From NCBI RefSeq assembly GCF_023283765.1, contig NZ_JAKILG010000042.1:1-42555 (forward strand): a DNA stretch of 42,555 bases. Reading direction: 5' to 3'. The stretch is from Shewanella profunda (GTDB lineage Bacteria; Pseudomonadota; Gammaproteobacteria; Enterobacterales; Shewanellaceae). The notes under the pieces were generated by a model. It was not told the DNA's origin, did no database searches, and was given only the letters and a program-made list of their open reading frames with translations. This document shows, piece by piece, positions 25,987 through 34,584 of this stretch (positions within the stretch are counted from its first letter, which is position 1; each line of letters begins with the position of its first letter). Both the position numbers and the translations under genes were made by a program.

Positions 25987-26089
25987 AAAATGACAAAACA
26001 ATGTCGATTTAAATGTAAAGGGACTTCAGTAACTCACTCGAGTTGGAGGGATGCAACAATCGCTTAGGTATTATAGATTCGATAAAATA

Positions 26090-26117
26090 AAAAAGTCGCT
26101 GCAAGCAGCGACTTTTT
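26090..26117 (-). terminator. Terminator of the OmpA-like gene
   Basis: A perfect stem (AAAAAGTCGCTGC / GCAGCGACTTTTT) with a very tight loop gives a T run on the minus strand about 20 bp after the stop codon of the OmpA-like gene. The structure is symmetrical and could also work on the plus strand. Confidence 0.88.
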
Positions 26118-26135
26118 ATAACTGACAGTAATTAC

Positions 26136-27233
26136 TTACTTCAGAACGGGTTGTTTTGTTGTCGTAGTGACAATAGCTTCGATGCGACGGTTCGCAGCAT
26201 GAGCTTCTTTTGAGTCACCAGCAACAATCGGTTGATTTACACCATAACCGTTAGAGGATACACGGCTTCTGCTAATACCATATTTCTCTACAAGAATATT
26301 GGCAACGGCGTCAGCACGTTTGTCAGACAGAACCATGTTGTATTCAGGTGTACCTACGTTTGAGGCATGACCAGCGATTTCAACAGTGAACTCTGGGTTC
26401 TTGTTCAGGTAGTTCGCTAATCTCTCGATGTCTTTGTAGTATACATTTTTAACTACAGCAGAATCGTTAGCAAATTGGATTGAACCCACGTCTTCTTTGT
26501 TTTTCACATTTTCATAGATTGTACAGCCCACTGAATCAACTTTATGAGTGATTGGTGTTGCTGGACATTGATCTTTATCGTCGTATACGCCGTCATTGTC
26601 AGAGTCAACAGGCGCTACTGCAACAGGTGCTACTGCAACAGGTGCTGCTGCCGCAACTGGAGTACCAAAACGGTAGCTAAGCTCTAGGCCCCAGTAGTTG
26701 CTATCGGCTTGAACGATATTATACTCGTCATCTAAATTTTCGTAGCGACGGTATTTAGCTTGTAACTTCAGGTTATCGGTGAAGTTATAGCCTACGCCAG
26801 CACCAAAGTATGGAGCAAAGTCATCAGTGCTGTATGAGCTTGATAGTGCACCTGCACGTTGGCTATTTTCAAGAGTGTAATACATTGCACCAGCTTCAGC
26901 AGATAGGCTCCAGCGGTTAGCTAGTGGCCAAAGACCAACTAGACCAAGTGTCGTGCCTTTCACATCTGCGTCGTTGCTAATGCCTGAAGTGGTCCAATCA
27001 GCGCTGCCTAGATCACGATAGCCAATTTCAGCACCAAAGTAGTCATTAAACATATAGCCAGCAAATATATCCCATGCGTATGAGTTATCATCACCGTTTT
27101 GAGTTGCAATGTGTTCATAGTTATTAACGCCCATACCTGCACCAACATACCAAGGTGTGAGTTCCTGAGATGCGCTGGCAGCAAGTGGGAGCATTGACGT
27201 AAGTAAAACTACTTTTAATGTATTCTTCATCAT
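26136..27233 (-). CDS. OmpA-like outer membrane protein
   Basis: This 365-residue outer-membrane protein joins a beta-barrel to a peptidoglycan-binding domain. A signal peptide ends near ASA (about residue 22). An eight-stranded OmpA-type barrel follows (about 25-190), ending in LELSYRFG. Then come an Ala/Pro/Val hinge with repeated VAPVA units (about 195-209), a calcium-binding type DSDNDGVYDDKDQCP segment, and a C-terminal OmpA domain (about 245-360). In that domain the arginine that holds diaminopimelate is kept (about Arg306), but the partner aspartate of GHTD is serine (GHAS, about Ser291). I chose the ATG at 27233; 27230 is equally possible. A longer start at 27263 adds ten residues before the signal. 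Confidence 0.92.
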   Translation of the reverse strand: MMKNTLKVVLLTSMLPLAASASQELTPWYVGAGMGVNNYEHIATQNGDDNSYAWDIFAGYMFNDYFGAEIGYRDLGSADWTTSGISNDADVKGTTLGLVGLWPLANRWSLSAEAGAMYYTLENSQRAGALSSSYSTDDFAPYFGAGVGYNFTDNLKLQAKYRRYENLDDEYNIVQADSNYWGLELSYRFGTPVAAAAPVAVAPVAVAPVDSDNDGVYDDKDQCPATPITHKVDSVGCTIYENVKNKEDVGSIQFANDSAVVKNVYYKDIERLANYLNKNPEFTVEIAGHASNVGTPEYNMVLSDKRADAVANILVEKYGISRSRVSSNGYGVNQPIVAGDSKEAHAANRRIEAIVTTTTKQPVLK

Positions 27234-27424
27234 TTCTTTAAGTCCATTGTTATGATTCTCCACAAAATATGCTTTACGATTTTATGCAAAACATTGCTAG
27301 CACTGAGTGTGGGGATCCTTTGGTATTGTAGCCAGCGGTTAAGTATCACCTCATTTGTTAAATTTTTCCAGTGTTAAGTTTATTGTTTTTATCGTTGCTC
27401 ATTCCGTTAACGGGTTTAAATGTT

Positions 27425-27450
27425 AAAAAGGCACTCAAAAGAGTGCCTTT
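27425..27450 (-). terminator. Terminator of the phosphoketolase gene
   Basis: A 10-bp perfect stem (AAAGGCACTC / GAGTGCCTTT) with loop AAAA is followed on the minus strand by TTTAAC. It lies about 35 bp after the xfp stop codon. Confidence 0.8.
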
Positions 27451-27484
27451 AAAATGTATCTATTTTGTTAGCTAATTATATTAA

Positions 27485-29851
27485 TTAACGTGTCCAAACC
27501 CAGTTTTCAATTTCGATAGGGTCCACACCGTTTGCTTTTATATAGTTGCGATGTTCTACAAGTCTTTGCAGCATATCTGTTGTAATTGAAACATGCTGTG
27601 TTTCATCAATTACGCCCTGTTGGAACAGCTTGTAGGCCATATCAATAACAAGGTGATAGCGTGACGTTCCATTGCGAACACCCATATCAAATGGTGTGGT
27701 TGTTGAACCTTCTTCTTCGTATCCTTTAATTCTAAAACGGCGACTTCCTTTGTAATCAAAAATTAACTTTTTGATAGTATTTGGGTAACCGTGATAGTTA
27801 AATACAACACCCTTATCTTGAGTAAATATTTCATCCATCAACCAAGGTTTTTCTTTAAACTTGCGACTACCTAAGCCATCACTGCTTAATTCAGTGACGC
27901 TAACGAAGCGAATTCTCGCTCTTGGTAAGAGTTCACGAATTAATACTAGCGATGCCATACATTCTTGAGTGACATAATCACCACAACCTGCAAGTACAAT
28001 ATCGGGATTTTCGTCTGAAGCGAAATCCCATACCATGACGCCATCTTTTGCTTGCTTACGAGCTTCTTCTAGACTCAACCATTGAGGGAGTTCTTTTTTA
28101 CCCGCTACAAGGATATTGAGTTTGTCACGGTCGGCAAATGCGCGCTCGGTATAAACTAAAGTGCTATTGGCATCTGCGGGCAAGTATGCAGAAATAATTT
28201 TTGGATGTTTTTCTAACATCGCCCCTAAGAATGAAGGGTTTTGGTGCGAATAACCATTGTGATCTTGACGCTCTAATAAGGAAGATAGCACAACGTTACA
28301 TGCAGGCAGAGGTTTACGGAAATGCACACCTTGACTTGCATACACATATTTACAGTACTGATCTGCCATGGATGAAACGACCTGTGAGAATGACTCATAG
28401 GTTGGGAACATCCCGTGTCGTCCTGTCACTGTATAGCCATGGAGCATGCCGAAAAGTAAGTTCTCTGATAATAATTCAATGACTCGGCCATCACGGGACA
28501 TATCTTCATCCCAGCTTTCGATTGGCCACTGCCATGCGCGATCCGTTTCTTCAAATACCGCTTGTAATTGGTTTGAATAGGTTTCGTCTGGGCTGAAAAT
28601 CCGTAGATTGTTTTGATCACGGTTAAGTTTAAATGCGTCACGCATCCATTGACCCATTTTCAGCATTGAAAAGCCACGTTGGCCACGTGGGACTTCTGGA
28701 CCATAGCAGAGTTTTTCAAGATCGGGATTAGATAAAGCTCTAACTACTTCGCCACCATAGGTTAAGTGTTGGCGGCCACAGGCAAGTTGTTTCGGTGGGA
28801 TTAATGAGCAGATATCGGCATCGAAAATCAGCTCACCTTTATCATTCATATGATAAAGCTCTTGGAAATGATAACTGGCTAGCCAGTTATTGAGTGCATC
28901 AAGGTGGCCTTTGTCAGTCGCACATTTATTCACAATGACTTGATGAGATTCGCAATTACCCTCTAACTTGACGCCATTATATTCACTAACGCCTGTCCAA
29001 CCCTTAGCGGTGCGCATCAGGATCACTGGCCAACGAGGTTTTACAACATCCTCACCACTACGAGCTCGGGTTTGAATCTCGTTGATCATGCTGTAGGCGG
29101 TATCCATGGCATTTGTCATCTGCACATAGATGTCTTCTTCGGCGTCACTGTCAACAATGATAGGGAAATAACCCAAACCACGGAACTCAAGATCTAATTC
29201 TTCATGGCTCATGCGTCCCATGCGGGTTGGGCCAGAGATTTTATAACCATTAATGTGTACTATTGGAAGCACTGCGCCGTTAGTGGCGGGGGACACTAAA
29301 CGGTTTGCATACCATGAAGCTGCGAGTGGGCCGGTTTCTGATTCGCCGTCACCAATCAAAACGGTGGCGATCAGATCTGGATTATCGAGAACCGCGCCCC
29401 AACCTACTGAAAGTGAATAGCCTAATTCCCCACCTTCAAGGATTTGACCTGGGGCTTCTGGGTTCGCGTGTGAAGGATAACCATAGGCTGCTGAAAACTT
29501 TTTACAGATATCTTCGATACCAGTTTCGTTATACGGAATCGTTTCTGGGTAGAAGTGGCTTAAGGAACCTTCGAGGAACAGGTTAGCTTGTACGGCAGGA
29601 AAACCGTGCCCAGGGCCAACTAAATAGATGAATGGACGATTATGTTTAACAATGAGTCTGTTAATGTTGGCATAAACAAAGTTGATACCAGGACACGTTC
29701 CCCAGTGACCGAGTAAGCGTGGTTTTATGTCAGAGTGTGCTAGCGGGCGTTTATGTAAGACGTTTTGTTTGAGGTAAATTTGTGATGTGGCAAGGAAGTT
29801 TGTTGCTCTGACGTACTTTTTCAGAGCGTTTATTTCGTGTGTGTGTGTCAT
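27485..29851 (-). CDS. xfp: Phosphoketolase (xylulose-5-P / fructose-6-P)
   Basis: This thiamine-diphosphate enzyme splits xylulose 5-phosphate (and often fructose 6-phosphate) with phosphate into acetyl phosphate and an aldose phosphate, bypassing part of glycolysis. The 788-residue length is typical. Visible are HWGTCPGINF, the family signature GPGHGFPA, EGGELGYSLS, the thiamine-diphosphate segment IGDGESETGPLA, and HQNPSFLGA. I chose the ATG at 29851 (MTHTHEI) with GAGG 7 bases upstream; 29875 would add eight residues. Right after the start codon is an (AC)6 run. A HexR box lies about 65 bp upstream. It is monocistronic and divergent from an alanine symporter. Confidence 0.95.
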   Translation of the reverse strand: MTHTHEINALKKYVRATNFLATSQIYLKQNVLHKRPLAHSDIKPRLLGHWGTCPGINFVYANINRLIVKHNRPFIYLVGPGHGFPAVQANLFLEGSLSHFYPETIPYNETGIEDICKKFSAAYGYPSHANPEAPGQILEGGELGYSLSVGWGAVLDNPDLIATVLIGDGESETGPLAASWYANRLVSPATNGAVLPIVHINGYKISGPTRMGRMSHEELDLEFRGLGYFPIIVDSDAEEDIYVQMTNAMDTAYSMINEIQTRARSGEDVVKPRWPVILMRTAKGWTGVSEYNGVKLEGNCESHQVIVNKCATDKGHLDALNNWLASYHFQELYHMNDKGELIFDADICSLIPPKQLACGRQHLTYGGEVVRALSNPDLEKLCYGPEVPRGQRGFSMLKMGQWMRDAFKLNRDQNNLRIFSPDETYSNQLQAVFEETDRAWQWPIESWDEDMSRDGRVIELLSENLLFGMLHGYTVTGRHGMFPTYESFSQVVSSMADQYCKYVYASQGVHFRKPLPACNVVLSSLLERQDHNGYSHQNPSFLGAMLEKHPKIISAYLPADANSTLVYTERAFADRDKLNILVAGKKELPQWLSLEEARKQAKDGVMVWDFASDENPDIVLAGCGDYVTQECMASLVLIRELLPRARIRFVSVTELSSDGLGSRKFKEKPWLMDEIFTQDKGVVFNYHGYPNTIKKLIFDYKGSRRFRIKGYEEEGSTTTPFDMGVRNGTSRYHLVIDMAYKLFQQGVIDETQHVSITTDMLQRLVEHRNYIKANGVDPIEIENWVWTR

Positions 29852-30281
29852 ATTTAGCCTCACTAGAGCTGACAAAAGTAAATTGAGTTTCGATGGGGAT
29901 ACTATATTTGTAGTTTTATTACAAAAATGTGCCCTACATCCAATTTTTAAAAGTTGTTTTCGATGTTAAGTTTGATAATTCAAGTTTTCGTATTTGTTAA
30001 TTTAGATTTAACAAAGGCTTGCGTGAAGTCGCGTGCTGTGATGAAGTCGGTGTTTGGGTGTGTAAATGCAGGCTTGATCACATGAGCGATTTCGAATACT
30101 GTGCTATTTTGCTGCGTTGAATTCGGTAGCTGTGATGTTGTAAATTCACGGAAGGATAATTTGGAAAAATAAATCTACCGGCATTCTTACCTTTATCTGG
30201 AAGGATTCATTCACCACAGATGTTGTACCTTTAACTTATTGAGGTAGAGGAGGCATTTGCTACGGGAAGAAGTAAAATAAT
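29852..30281. other. Divergent promoter region between xfp and the AGCS symporter
   Basis: About 430 bp without a gene. It contains a HexR-type box (29909-29923) near xfp and a perfect 8-bp inverted repeat with a 7-base spacer (TTTGTTAA at 29993-30000, TTAACAAA at 30008-30015), which carries the GTTAA words typical of ArcA sites. I see no riboswitch fold (no glycine or lysine motif) ahead of the symporter. Confidence 0.5.
29909..29923. promoter_or_regulatory. HexR-type operator upstream of xfp
   Basis: TGTAGTTTTATTACA differs from the palindromic HexR consensus TGTAATnnnATTACA at one base. It lies about 65 bp before the phosphoketolase start, in promoter range, and about 360 bp from the divergent symporter, so xfp is the likely target. 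Confidence 0.6.
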
Positions 30282-31727
30282 ATGTTAGAAACCATAGTTA
30301 ACTTTTTGAATGCGCTACTTTGGGGTAAATTGTTAGTATATGGACTAGTTGGCGCTGGTCTGTATTTCTCCTTGAGACTGGCATTTATCCAATTAACCCA
30401 CTTTAAACATTCACTTAAAGTCATGACCATGAGCCGTCGAGGTTGTGATAGCGGTCTATCCTCATTTCAGGTGTTTTGTACCAGTATGGCTGCCCGTGTC
30501 GGCGCCGGTAATATGGCTGGTGTTGCTGTTGCAATTGGTGCCGCAGGGCCCGGTGCCGTATTCTGGATGTGGTTAATTGCTGTACTTGGTATGGCAACGG
30601 CTATGGTTGAGTCAACTTTAGCTCAAGTTTATAAAGTCCGTGATCGTAATGGTCAGTTTCGCGGCGGTCCCTCCTATTATATGGAGAAAGGATTGGGGCA
30701 AAGATGGATGGGGGTGTTATTTGCCTTTTTTCTGATCATTGCCTTCGGGTTAGTGTTCAACGCTGTACAGGCAAATACCATTACTGGCGCGATGGAGCGG
30801 GTGTTTGGTTTTAATCCAACTTATGTTGGTATTGGATTAGTGATTGCCAGTGGATTTGTTATTGTCGGTGGTTTGCGCAAAGTAGCTCGTGTTTCTGAGT
30901 TTATTGTGCCCATTATGGCGCTCGCTTATATCCTTGTTGCTTTCATTATCGTTTTGTTCAACTTAGAGCAGTTACCAGCAGTCATTAGTCTAATTGTAAA
31001 AAGCGCATTCGGTTGGCAAGAAGCTGCCGCAGGTGGCGTGGCTTATACTGTTGCACAGGCGATGCAAGCGGGTATTGCTCGTGGTTTATTCTCAAATGAA
31101 GCGGGTATGGGCAGTGCGGCAAATGTCGCTGCGAGTGCATCGCCTAACCCCAATCATCCTGCATCACAGGGATTTGTACAGATGATGGGGGTGTTTGTTG
31201 ACACAATCGTTATTTGTACCGCTACAGCCGCCATTATTTTACTTTCAGGTGATATAGGCTCGAGTGATGATGGTATTCGTTTAACCATCAATGCCATGTC
31301 TACCCATGTGGGCGATTGGGGCGGAGCATTTATTGCGGTCGCAATTTTCCTATTCTGCTTTACCTCTATTATTGCAAACTATTCGTATGCCGAAACGAAT
31401 GTGATGTTCCTTACAGGTAACAGCACTAAAGCACTACCCTTATTCCGTTTATGTGTATTAGGCATGGTGATGTTTGGCGCGGTTGCAAAGATAAGTCTAG
31501 TGTGGAACTTAGCCGATGTCTCGATGGGACTTATGGCAACGGTAAATATAGTGGCATTGCTGCTTTTGTCTGGATTGGCTATCCGAGTGATTAACGATTA
31601 TCGTGAGCAGCTTAAAATGGGGAAAATGCCAGAATTTGATCGCAGTAAGTTTCCAGAGCTTATGGATCAATTAGATGATGATATCTGGCAGGATACAAGT
31701 AAAACAAAATCAGTTAAAGTGATGTAA
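30282..31727 (+). CDS. Sodium:alanine symporter (AGCS family)
   Basis: This 481-residue inner-membrane transporter of the alanine/glycine:cation symporter family takes up D/L-alanine or glycine with sodium. About eleven helices are visible. Family segments include GAGNMAGVAVAIGAAGPGAVFWMW (about residues 75-98), FRGGPSYYMEKGLG and GLFSNEAGMGSAA, the last part of the signature region. The ATG at 30282 has GGGAAGAAG upstream. It is monocistronic with its own terminator, and divergent from xfp. Confidence 0.92.
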   Translation: MLETIVNFLNALLWGKLLVYGLVGAGLYFSLRLAFIQLTHFKHSLKVMTMSRRGCDSGLSSFQVFCTSMAARVGAGNMAGVAVAIGAAGPGAVFWMWLIAVLGMATAMVESTLAQVYKVRDRNGQFRGGPSYYMEKGLGQRWMGVLFAFFLIIAFGLVFNAVQANTITGAMERVFGFNPTYVGIGLVIASGFVIVGGLRKVARVSEFIVPIMALAYILVAFIIVLFNLEQLPAVISLIVKSAFGWQEAAAGGVAYTVAQAMQAGIARGLFSNEAGMGSAANVAASASPNPNHPASQGFVQMMGVFVDTIVICTATAAIILLSGDIGSSDDGIRLTINAMSTHVGDWGGAFIAVAIFLFCFTSIIANYSYAETNVMFLTGNSTKALPLFRLCVLGMVMFGAVAKISLVWNLADVSMGLMATVNIVALLLLSGLAIRVINDYREQLKMGKMPEFDRSKFPELMDQLDDDIWQDTSKTKSVKVM

Positions 31728-31766
31728 TTCATTTACTTAACGTCATATTGATTGCTGCTATCAGAA

Positions 31767-31796
31767 AAGCCACGTAACTAATACGTGGTTTTTTAT
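31767..31796 (+). terminator. Terminator of the AGCS symporter gene
   Basis: A 9-bp stem (AAGCCACGT / ACGTGGTTT, one G-T pair) with a 7-base loop is followed by T4-A-T. It lies about 40 bp after the stop codon. Confidence 0.85.
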
Positions 31797-31843
31797 ATGC
31801 GGTAAGTATCATGGTAGCGTCTTATTTTCTATTGGAGTTTTTG

Positions 31844-32617
31844 ATGTTGATATTGGTTTCACCGGCTAAAACCCTCGATTTTGAGCAGCCACCATTGACT
31901 CGAGTCCATTCTCAGCCTGATTTTTTACTCCATAGCCAAGAGTTGATCCAAGTTTGTCGACAGTTAGCCCCGAGCGATATAGCAACACTAATGAAAGTGA
32001 GCGATAAAATTGCAGGTTTAAATGCTGCTCGGTTTGAAGAGTGGCAACCTCAACTGACGCTAGAAAATGCCAAGCAAGCCATTTTTGCCTTTAGGGGCGA
32101 TGTGTACACTGGCTTTGATGCAGATACATTATCGTTAGAGGAGCTAGATCGTACTCAGTTACAGTTGCGTATTTTGTCTGGGTTGTATGGCCTATTGCGC
32201 CCCTTAGATTTAATGTTACCGTATCGTTTAGAAATGGGAACTGCATTAAACAATGCTAGGGGCAAAAATCTTTATGAGTTTTGGGGGGATATATTAACGC
32301 TAGCCGTTAACAAAGCTGTTGCGAAACAGGGCGATAACATAATCGTCAATCTTGCCTCTAATGAATATTTCAAAGCCATAAAAGTGAAACAGTTAGATGG
32401 ACAATTAATCACCCCAGTATTTAAAGATTATAAAAATGGTCAATATAAAGTGATTAGTTTTTTTGCCAAGCGAGCCCGTGGAATGATGGCCCGATATATT
32501 ATTAGCCAACATATCAATTCAATCGATAAATTAACAAAATTTGATGTTGCTGGTTATTACTACAGCGAAGAACATAGTACGCCGAGTGAACCGACTTTTT
32601 TACGTGAAGCACAATAG
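31844..32617 (+). CDS. yaaA: Peroxide stress protein YaaA (UPF0246/DUF328)
   Basis: This 257-residue cytoplasmic protein matches E. coli YaaA, which limits damage from hydrogen peroxide by lowering free intracellular iron; a DNA-binding activity has also been reported. Visible are the N-terminal ILVSPAKTLDFE, the LSGLYGLLRPLDLM.PYRLEMGT segment, the FWG segment, and LASNEYFKA. I chose the ATG at 31844 (GGAG 8 bases upstream), which matches the family's N-terminus; an ATG at 31811 would add 11 residues. Stands alone after the symporter terminator. Confidence 0.95.
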   Translation: MLILVSPAKTLDFEQPPLTRVHSQPDFLLHSQELIQVCRQLAPSDIATLMKVSDKIAGLNAARFEEWQPQLTLENAKQAIFAFRGDVYTGFDADTLSLEELDRTQLQLRILSGLYGLLRPLDLMLPYRLEMGTALNNARGKNLYEFWGDILTLAVNKAVAKQGDNIIVNLASNEYFKAIKVKQLDGQLITPVFKDYKNGQYKVISFFAKRARGMMARYIISQHINSIDKLTKFDVAGYYYSEEHSTPSEPTFLREAQ

Positions 32618-32628
32618 AGAATAGAGCA

Positions 32629-32666
32629 GAATAATAGAGAACAGCTAAGATTGTTCTCTATTATTC
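32629..32666. terminator. Hairpin between converging yaaA and M28 peptidase genes
   Basis: A 15-bp perfect inverted repeat (GAATAATAGAGAACA / TGTTCTCTATTATTC) with an 8-base loop sits between the two stop codons. The T tract follows only after about ten bases on the plus strand (TTATTTTTTTATTT), so termination is likely but not textbook. Confidence 0.6.
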
Positions 32667-32676
32667 CATTTAATGG

Positions 32677-34089
32677 TTATTTTTTTATTTCGCTCGTCAA
32701 TGGAGTTAGCACTATATTCGAATTTGCCATGATATAAGCAAACTGTGCATAGGCTGCAACATTTTGCGCTAATGCGGCGGGATCAATTTTGTCTAAAGTA
32801 TCATTTGGGGTGTGATGATAATCAAAGTAATCACGTCCATCTTGTCTCAGTGAGGCAACGGGTACTCCCAACACTGGTAACATTGAAATATCTGGTCCAG
32901 CTGAAGCTTGATTATTGCCTAGTGCGACGCCATTCAAGGTCATGGGTTTTATTGTCCTTTGCACTTCAGCAAATACGCTTTCATTTACTTTAGTATCAAT
33001 TTGATAAATGCGCCCAGCACCAAAATCAGACTCAGCGGCAATATAATGCAAAGGTAATTCTGCTTTATGGGCCTCTGCATAGGCTTTCCCCCCCATAAGA
33101 CCAATCTCCTCCGCCGCGTAAAGCACCACTCTTACCGTGCGTGCAGGCTTTGTAGGTAAATCTTGGATATGCTTCGCCGCCGCAGTGACAATGGCAACAC
33201 CTGCACCATCATCAATTGCACCCGTTCCTTCATCCCAAGAATCTAGATGCGCGCCAATAAGTACAATTTCGTTGGGTTTACTACTGCCTGTGACTTCAGC
33301 AATAACATTGTAAGAGGTATTAGAACCTAAGTTCTTTGGTGACATATGCAACTCGAGTATTGCATTTGGATCGCGCCTTAGCATTGCATTGACTAAGTCA
33401 GCATCGGGATTTGACATCGCAGCAGCAGGGATTTTGGGTACACCATCTTGGTAACGCATCACGCCTGTATGAGCCATGCGATCGTGGTCTGTACCAATCG
33501 AGCGGATAACAATCGCTACAGCTCCTTTCTCTGCCGCAGCAACAGCACCTTTAGAACGTCCTCCAACACTCTTACCGTATCCTTCACCTGTGATATGTCG
33601 TTCAGTTTTTTGGTCAATGAAGGCTATCTTACCCTTAACATCCTCAGGATTTGCCTGTTGAAGCGCCTCTAAGCTATCGAATCGGACGATCTTGGCCTGA
33701 ATTCCAGCCGTTGGCGTCGCAACACTACCACCAAGCGCTGTGATCACCAGAGGCTGTTCAACTGGAAAGGTTATCTTAGCTTTAGCTTCACCACGTTCCC
33801 ATATAGGGACTTGTACAGGCTCTTTATAAACGCGATCAAACCCAAGCTTGGTCAATTTATTCATAGCCCAATTGACCGCAATAATATCCTTAGGACTTCC
33901 TGCTAATCTTGGCCCAACTTCAACCGTTAAGGATTCTACTATGTCGTATCCTAGTGATGAGGATAGTGCTGTTTGTTGTAATTGGTTCACATCATCATTT
34001 GCTATTGATGTGGTTTCAACGTGATTTTGACAAGCGCTTAAGCTGCTAATTAAAAGACTTGTCATCAGTGTTGTTTGGTAGAGCTTCAT
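32677..34089 (-). CDS. M28 family metallopeptidase, lipoprotein
   Basis: This 470-residue predicted lipoprotein is a zinc aminopeptidase-type enzyme. The signal peptide ends at LSAC (Cys20), with no aspartate after the cysteine. A PA-type insert (about residues 130-245) is followed by the M28 domain with two zinc sites: AHLDSWDEGTGAIDDGAGV, then AAEEIGLMGG (with the catalytic glutamate pair), ESDFGAG, and FDYHHTPNDT with a ligand histidine. It probably trims peptides in the periplasm or on the cell surface. AAGGAA lies just before the ATG. It faces yaaA and is divergent from the ArsR-type gene. Confidence 0.9.
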   Translation of the reverse strand: MKLYQTTLMTSLLISSLSACQNHVETTSIANDDVNQLQQTALSSSLGYDIVESLTVEVGPRLAGSPKDIIAVNWAMNKLTKLGFDRVYKEPVQVPIWERGEAKAKITFPVEQPLVITALGGSVATPTAGIQAKIVRFDSLEALQQANPEDVKGKIAFIDQKTERHITGEGYGKSVGGRSKGAVAAAEKGAVAIVIRSIGTDHDRMAHTGVMRYQDGVPKIPAAAMSNPDADLVNAMLRRDPNAILELHMSPKNLGSNTSYNVIAEVTGSSKPNEIVLIGAHLDSWDEGTGAIDDGAGVAIVTAAAKHIQDLPTKPARTVRVVLYAAEEIGLMGGKAYAEAHKAELPLHYIAAESDFGAGRIYQIDTKVNESVFAEVQRTIKPMTLNGVALGNNQASAGPDISMLPVLGVPVASLRQDGRDYFDYHHTPNDTLDKIDPAALAQNVAAYAQFAYIMANSNIVLTPLTSEIKK

Positions 34090-34179
34090 AGGTTTCCTTT
34101 ATTTTTATTAAGCATGTCCCATTTTTAAAAACAATCTAGCAAAAAGTGTGCTTTATGTCCCGACTATATCCGTAAGGCA

Positions 34180-34194
34180 ACGCTATATTAGCGT
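34180..34194. promoter_or_regulatory. Palindromic operator in the ArsR-type gene promoter
   Basis: ACGCTATATTAGCGT is a perfect 15-bp palindrome (6-bp arms around TAT) 30 bp before the ATG of the regulator. Its centre TATATT could be the -10 box. A self-repressing ArsR-family protein binding here would block the promoter. Confidence 0.5.
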
Positions 34195-34224
34195 AGGGGT
34201 TAGATTTAGGAGAAGAAGTGCGTA

Positions 34225-34521
34225 ATGAATATTGAATTAATGCAGGAGCGAGCCGATCATGCTGTAGTGCTATTAAAGGCACTCGCAAACGAACGCCGTT
34301 TATTTATCCTTTGTTATTTATTGAATGAAGGAGAAATGTGTGTTGGCGAAATGAACAAAAAATTAGGCTTAAGTCAATCGGCACTATCACAACACCTTGC
34401 TTGGTTACGCAAAGATAATTTAGTAACCACACGCAAAGAAGCGCAAACAGTATTTTACTCACTGAAAAGTGATGAAGTACGGGAGATGATCCATCTACTG
34501 AATAACATTTATTGTCATTAA
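34225..34521 (+). CDS. ArsR family transcriptional regulator (YgaV/BigR-like)
   Basis: This 98-residue winged-helix repressor resembles E. coli YgaV and the sulfur-responsive BigR/SqrR group. Visible are LLKALANERRLFILCYLL, the recognition helix LSQSALSQHLAWLRK, and the C-terminal NNIYCH. Cys30 and Cys97 align with the two cysteines that form a sulfur bridge in BigR/SqrR (inference from their positions), so it may sense persulfide or oxidants. It has no zinc CxC motif of metal sensors. No sulfide-oxidation or rhodanese gene lies next to it; it is alone between M28 and rpsT. A palindromic operator lies upstream. Confidence 0.85.
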   Translation: MNIELMQERADHAVVLLKALANERRLFILCYLLNEGEMCVGEMNKKLGLSQSALSQHLAWLRKDNLVTTRKEAQTVFYSLKSDEVREMIHLLNNIYCH

Positions 34522-34537
34522 TGGTGTTTTTCAGATA

Positions 34538-34567
34538 TAAAAAAACCGGCAATTGCCGGTTTTTTTT
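34538..34567. terminator. Bidirectional terminator between arsR-type gene and rpsT
   Basis: An 11-bp perfect stem (AAAAAACCGGC / GCCGGTTTTTT) with loop AATT gives a T run on both strands. It probably ends both converging transcripts. Confidence 0.9.
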
Positions 34568-34584
34568 ATTTGCTATTTTATAGA

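Noticed and set aside
30016..30281. Glycine or other amino-acid riboswitch ahead of the AGCS symporter
   Set aside because: None of the conserved core segments of known riboswitches could be found by eye.
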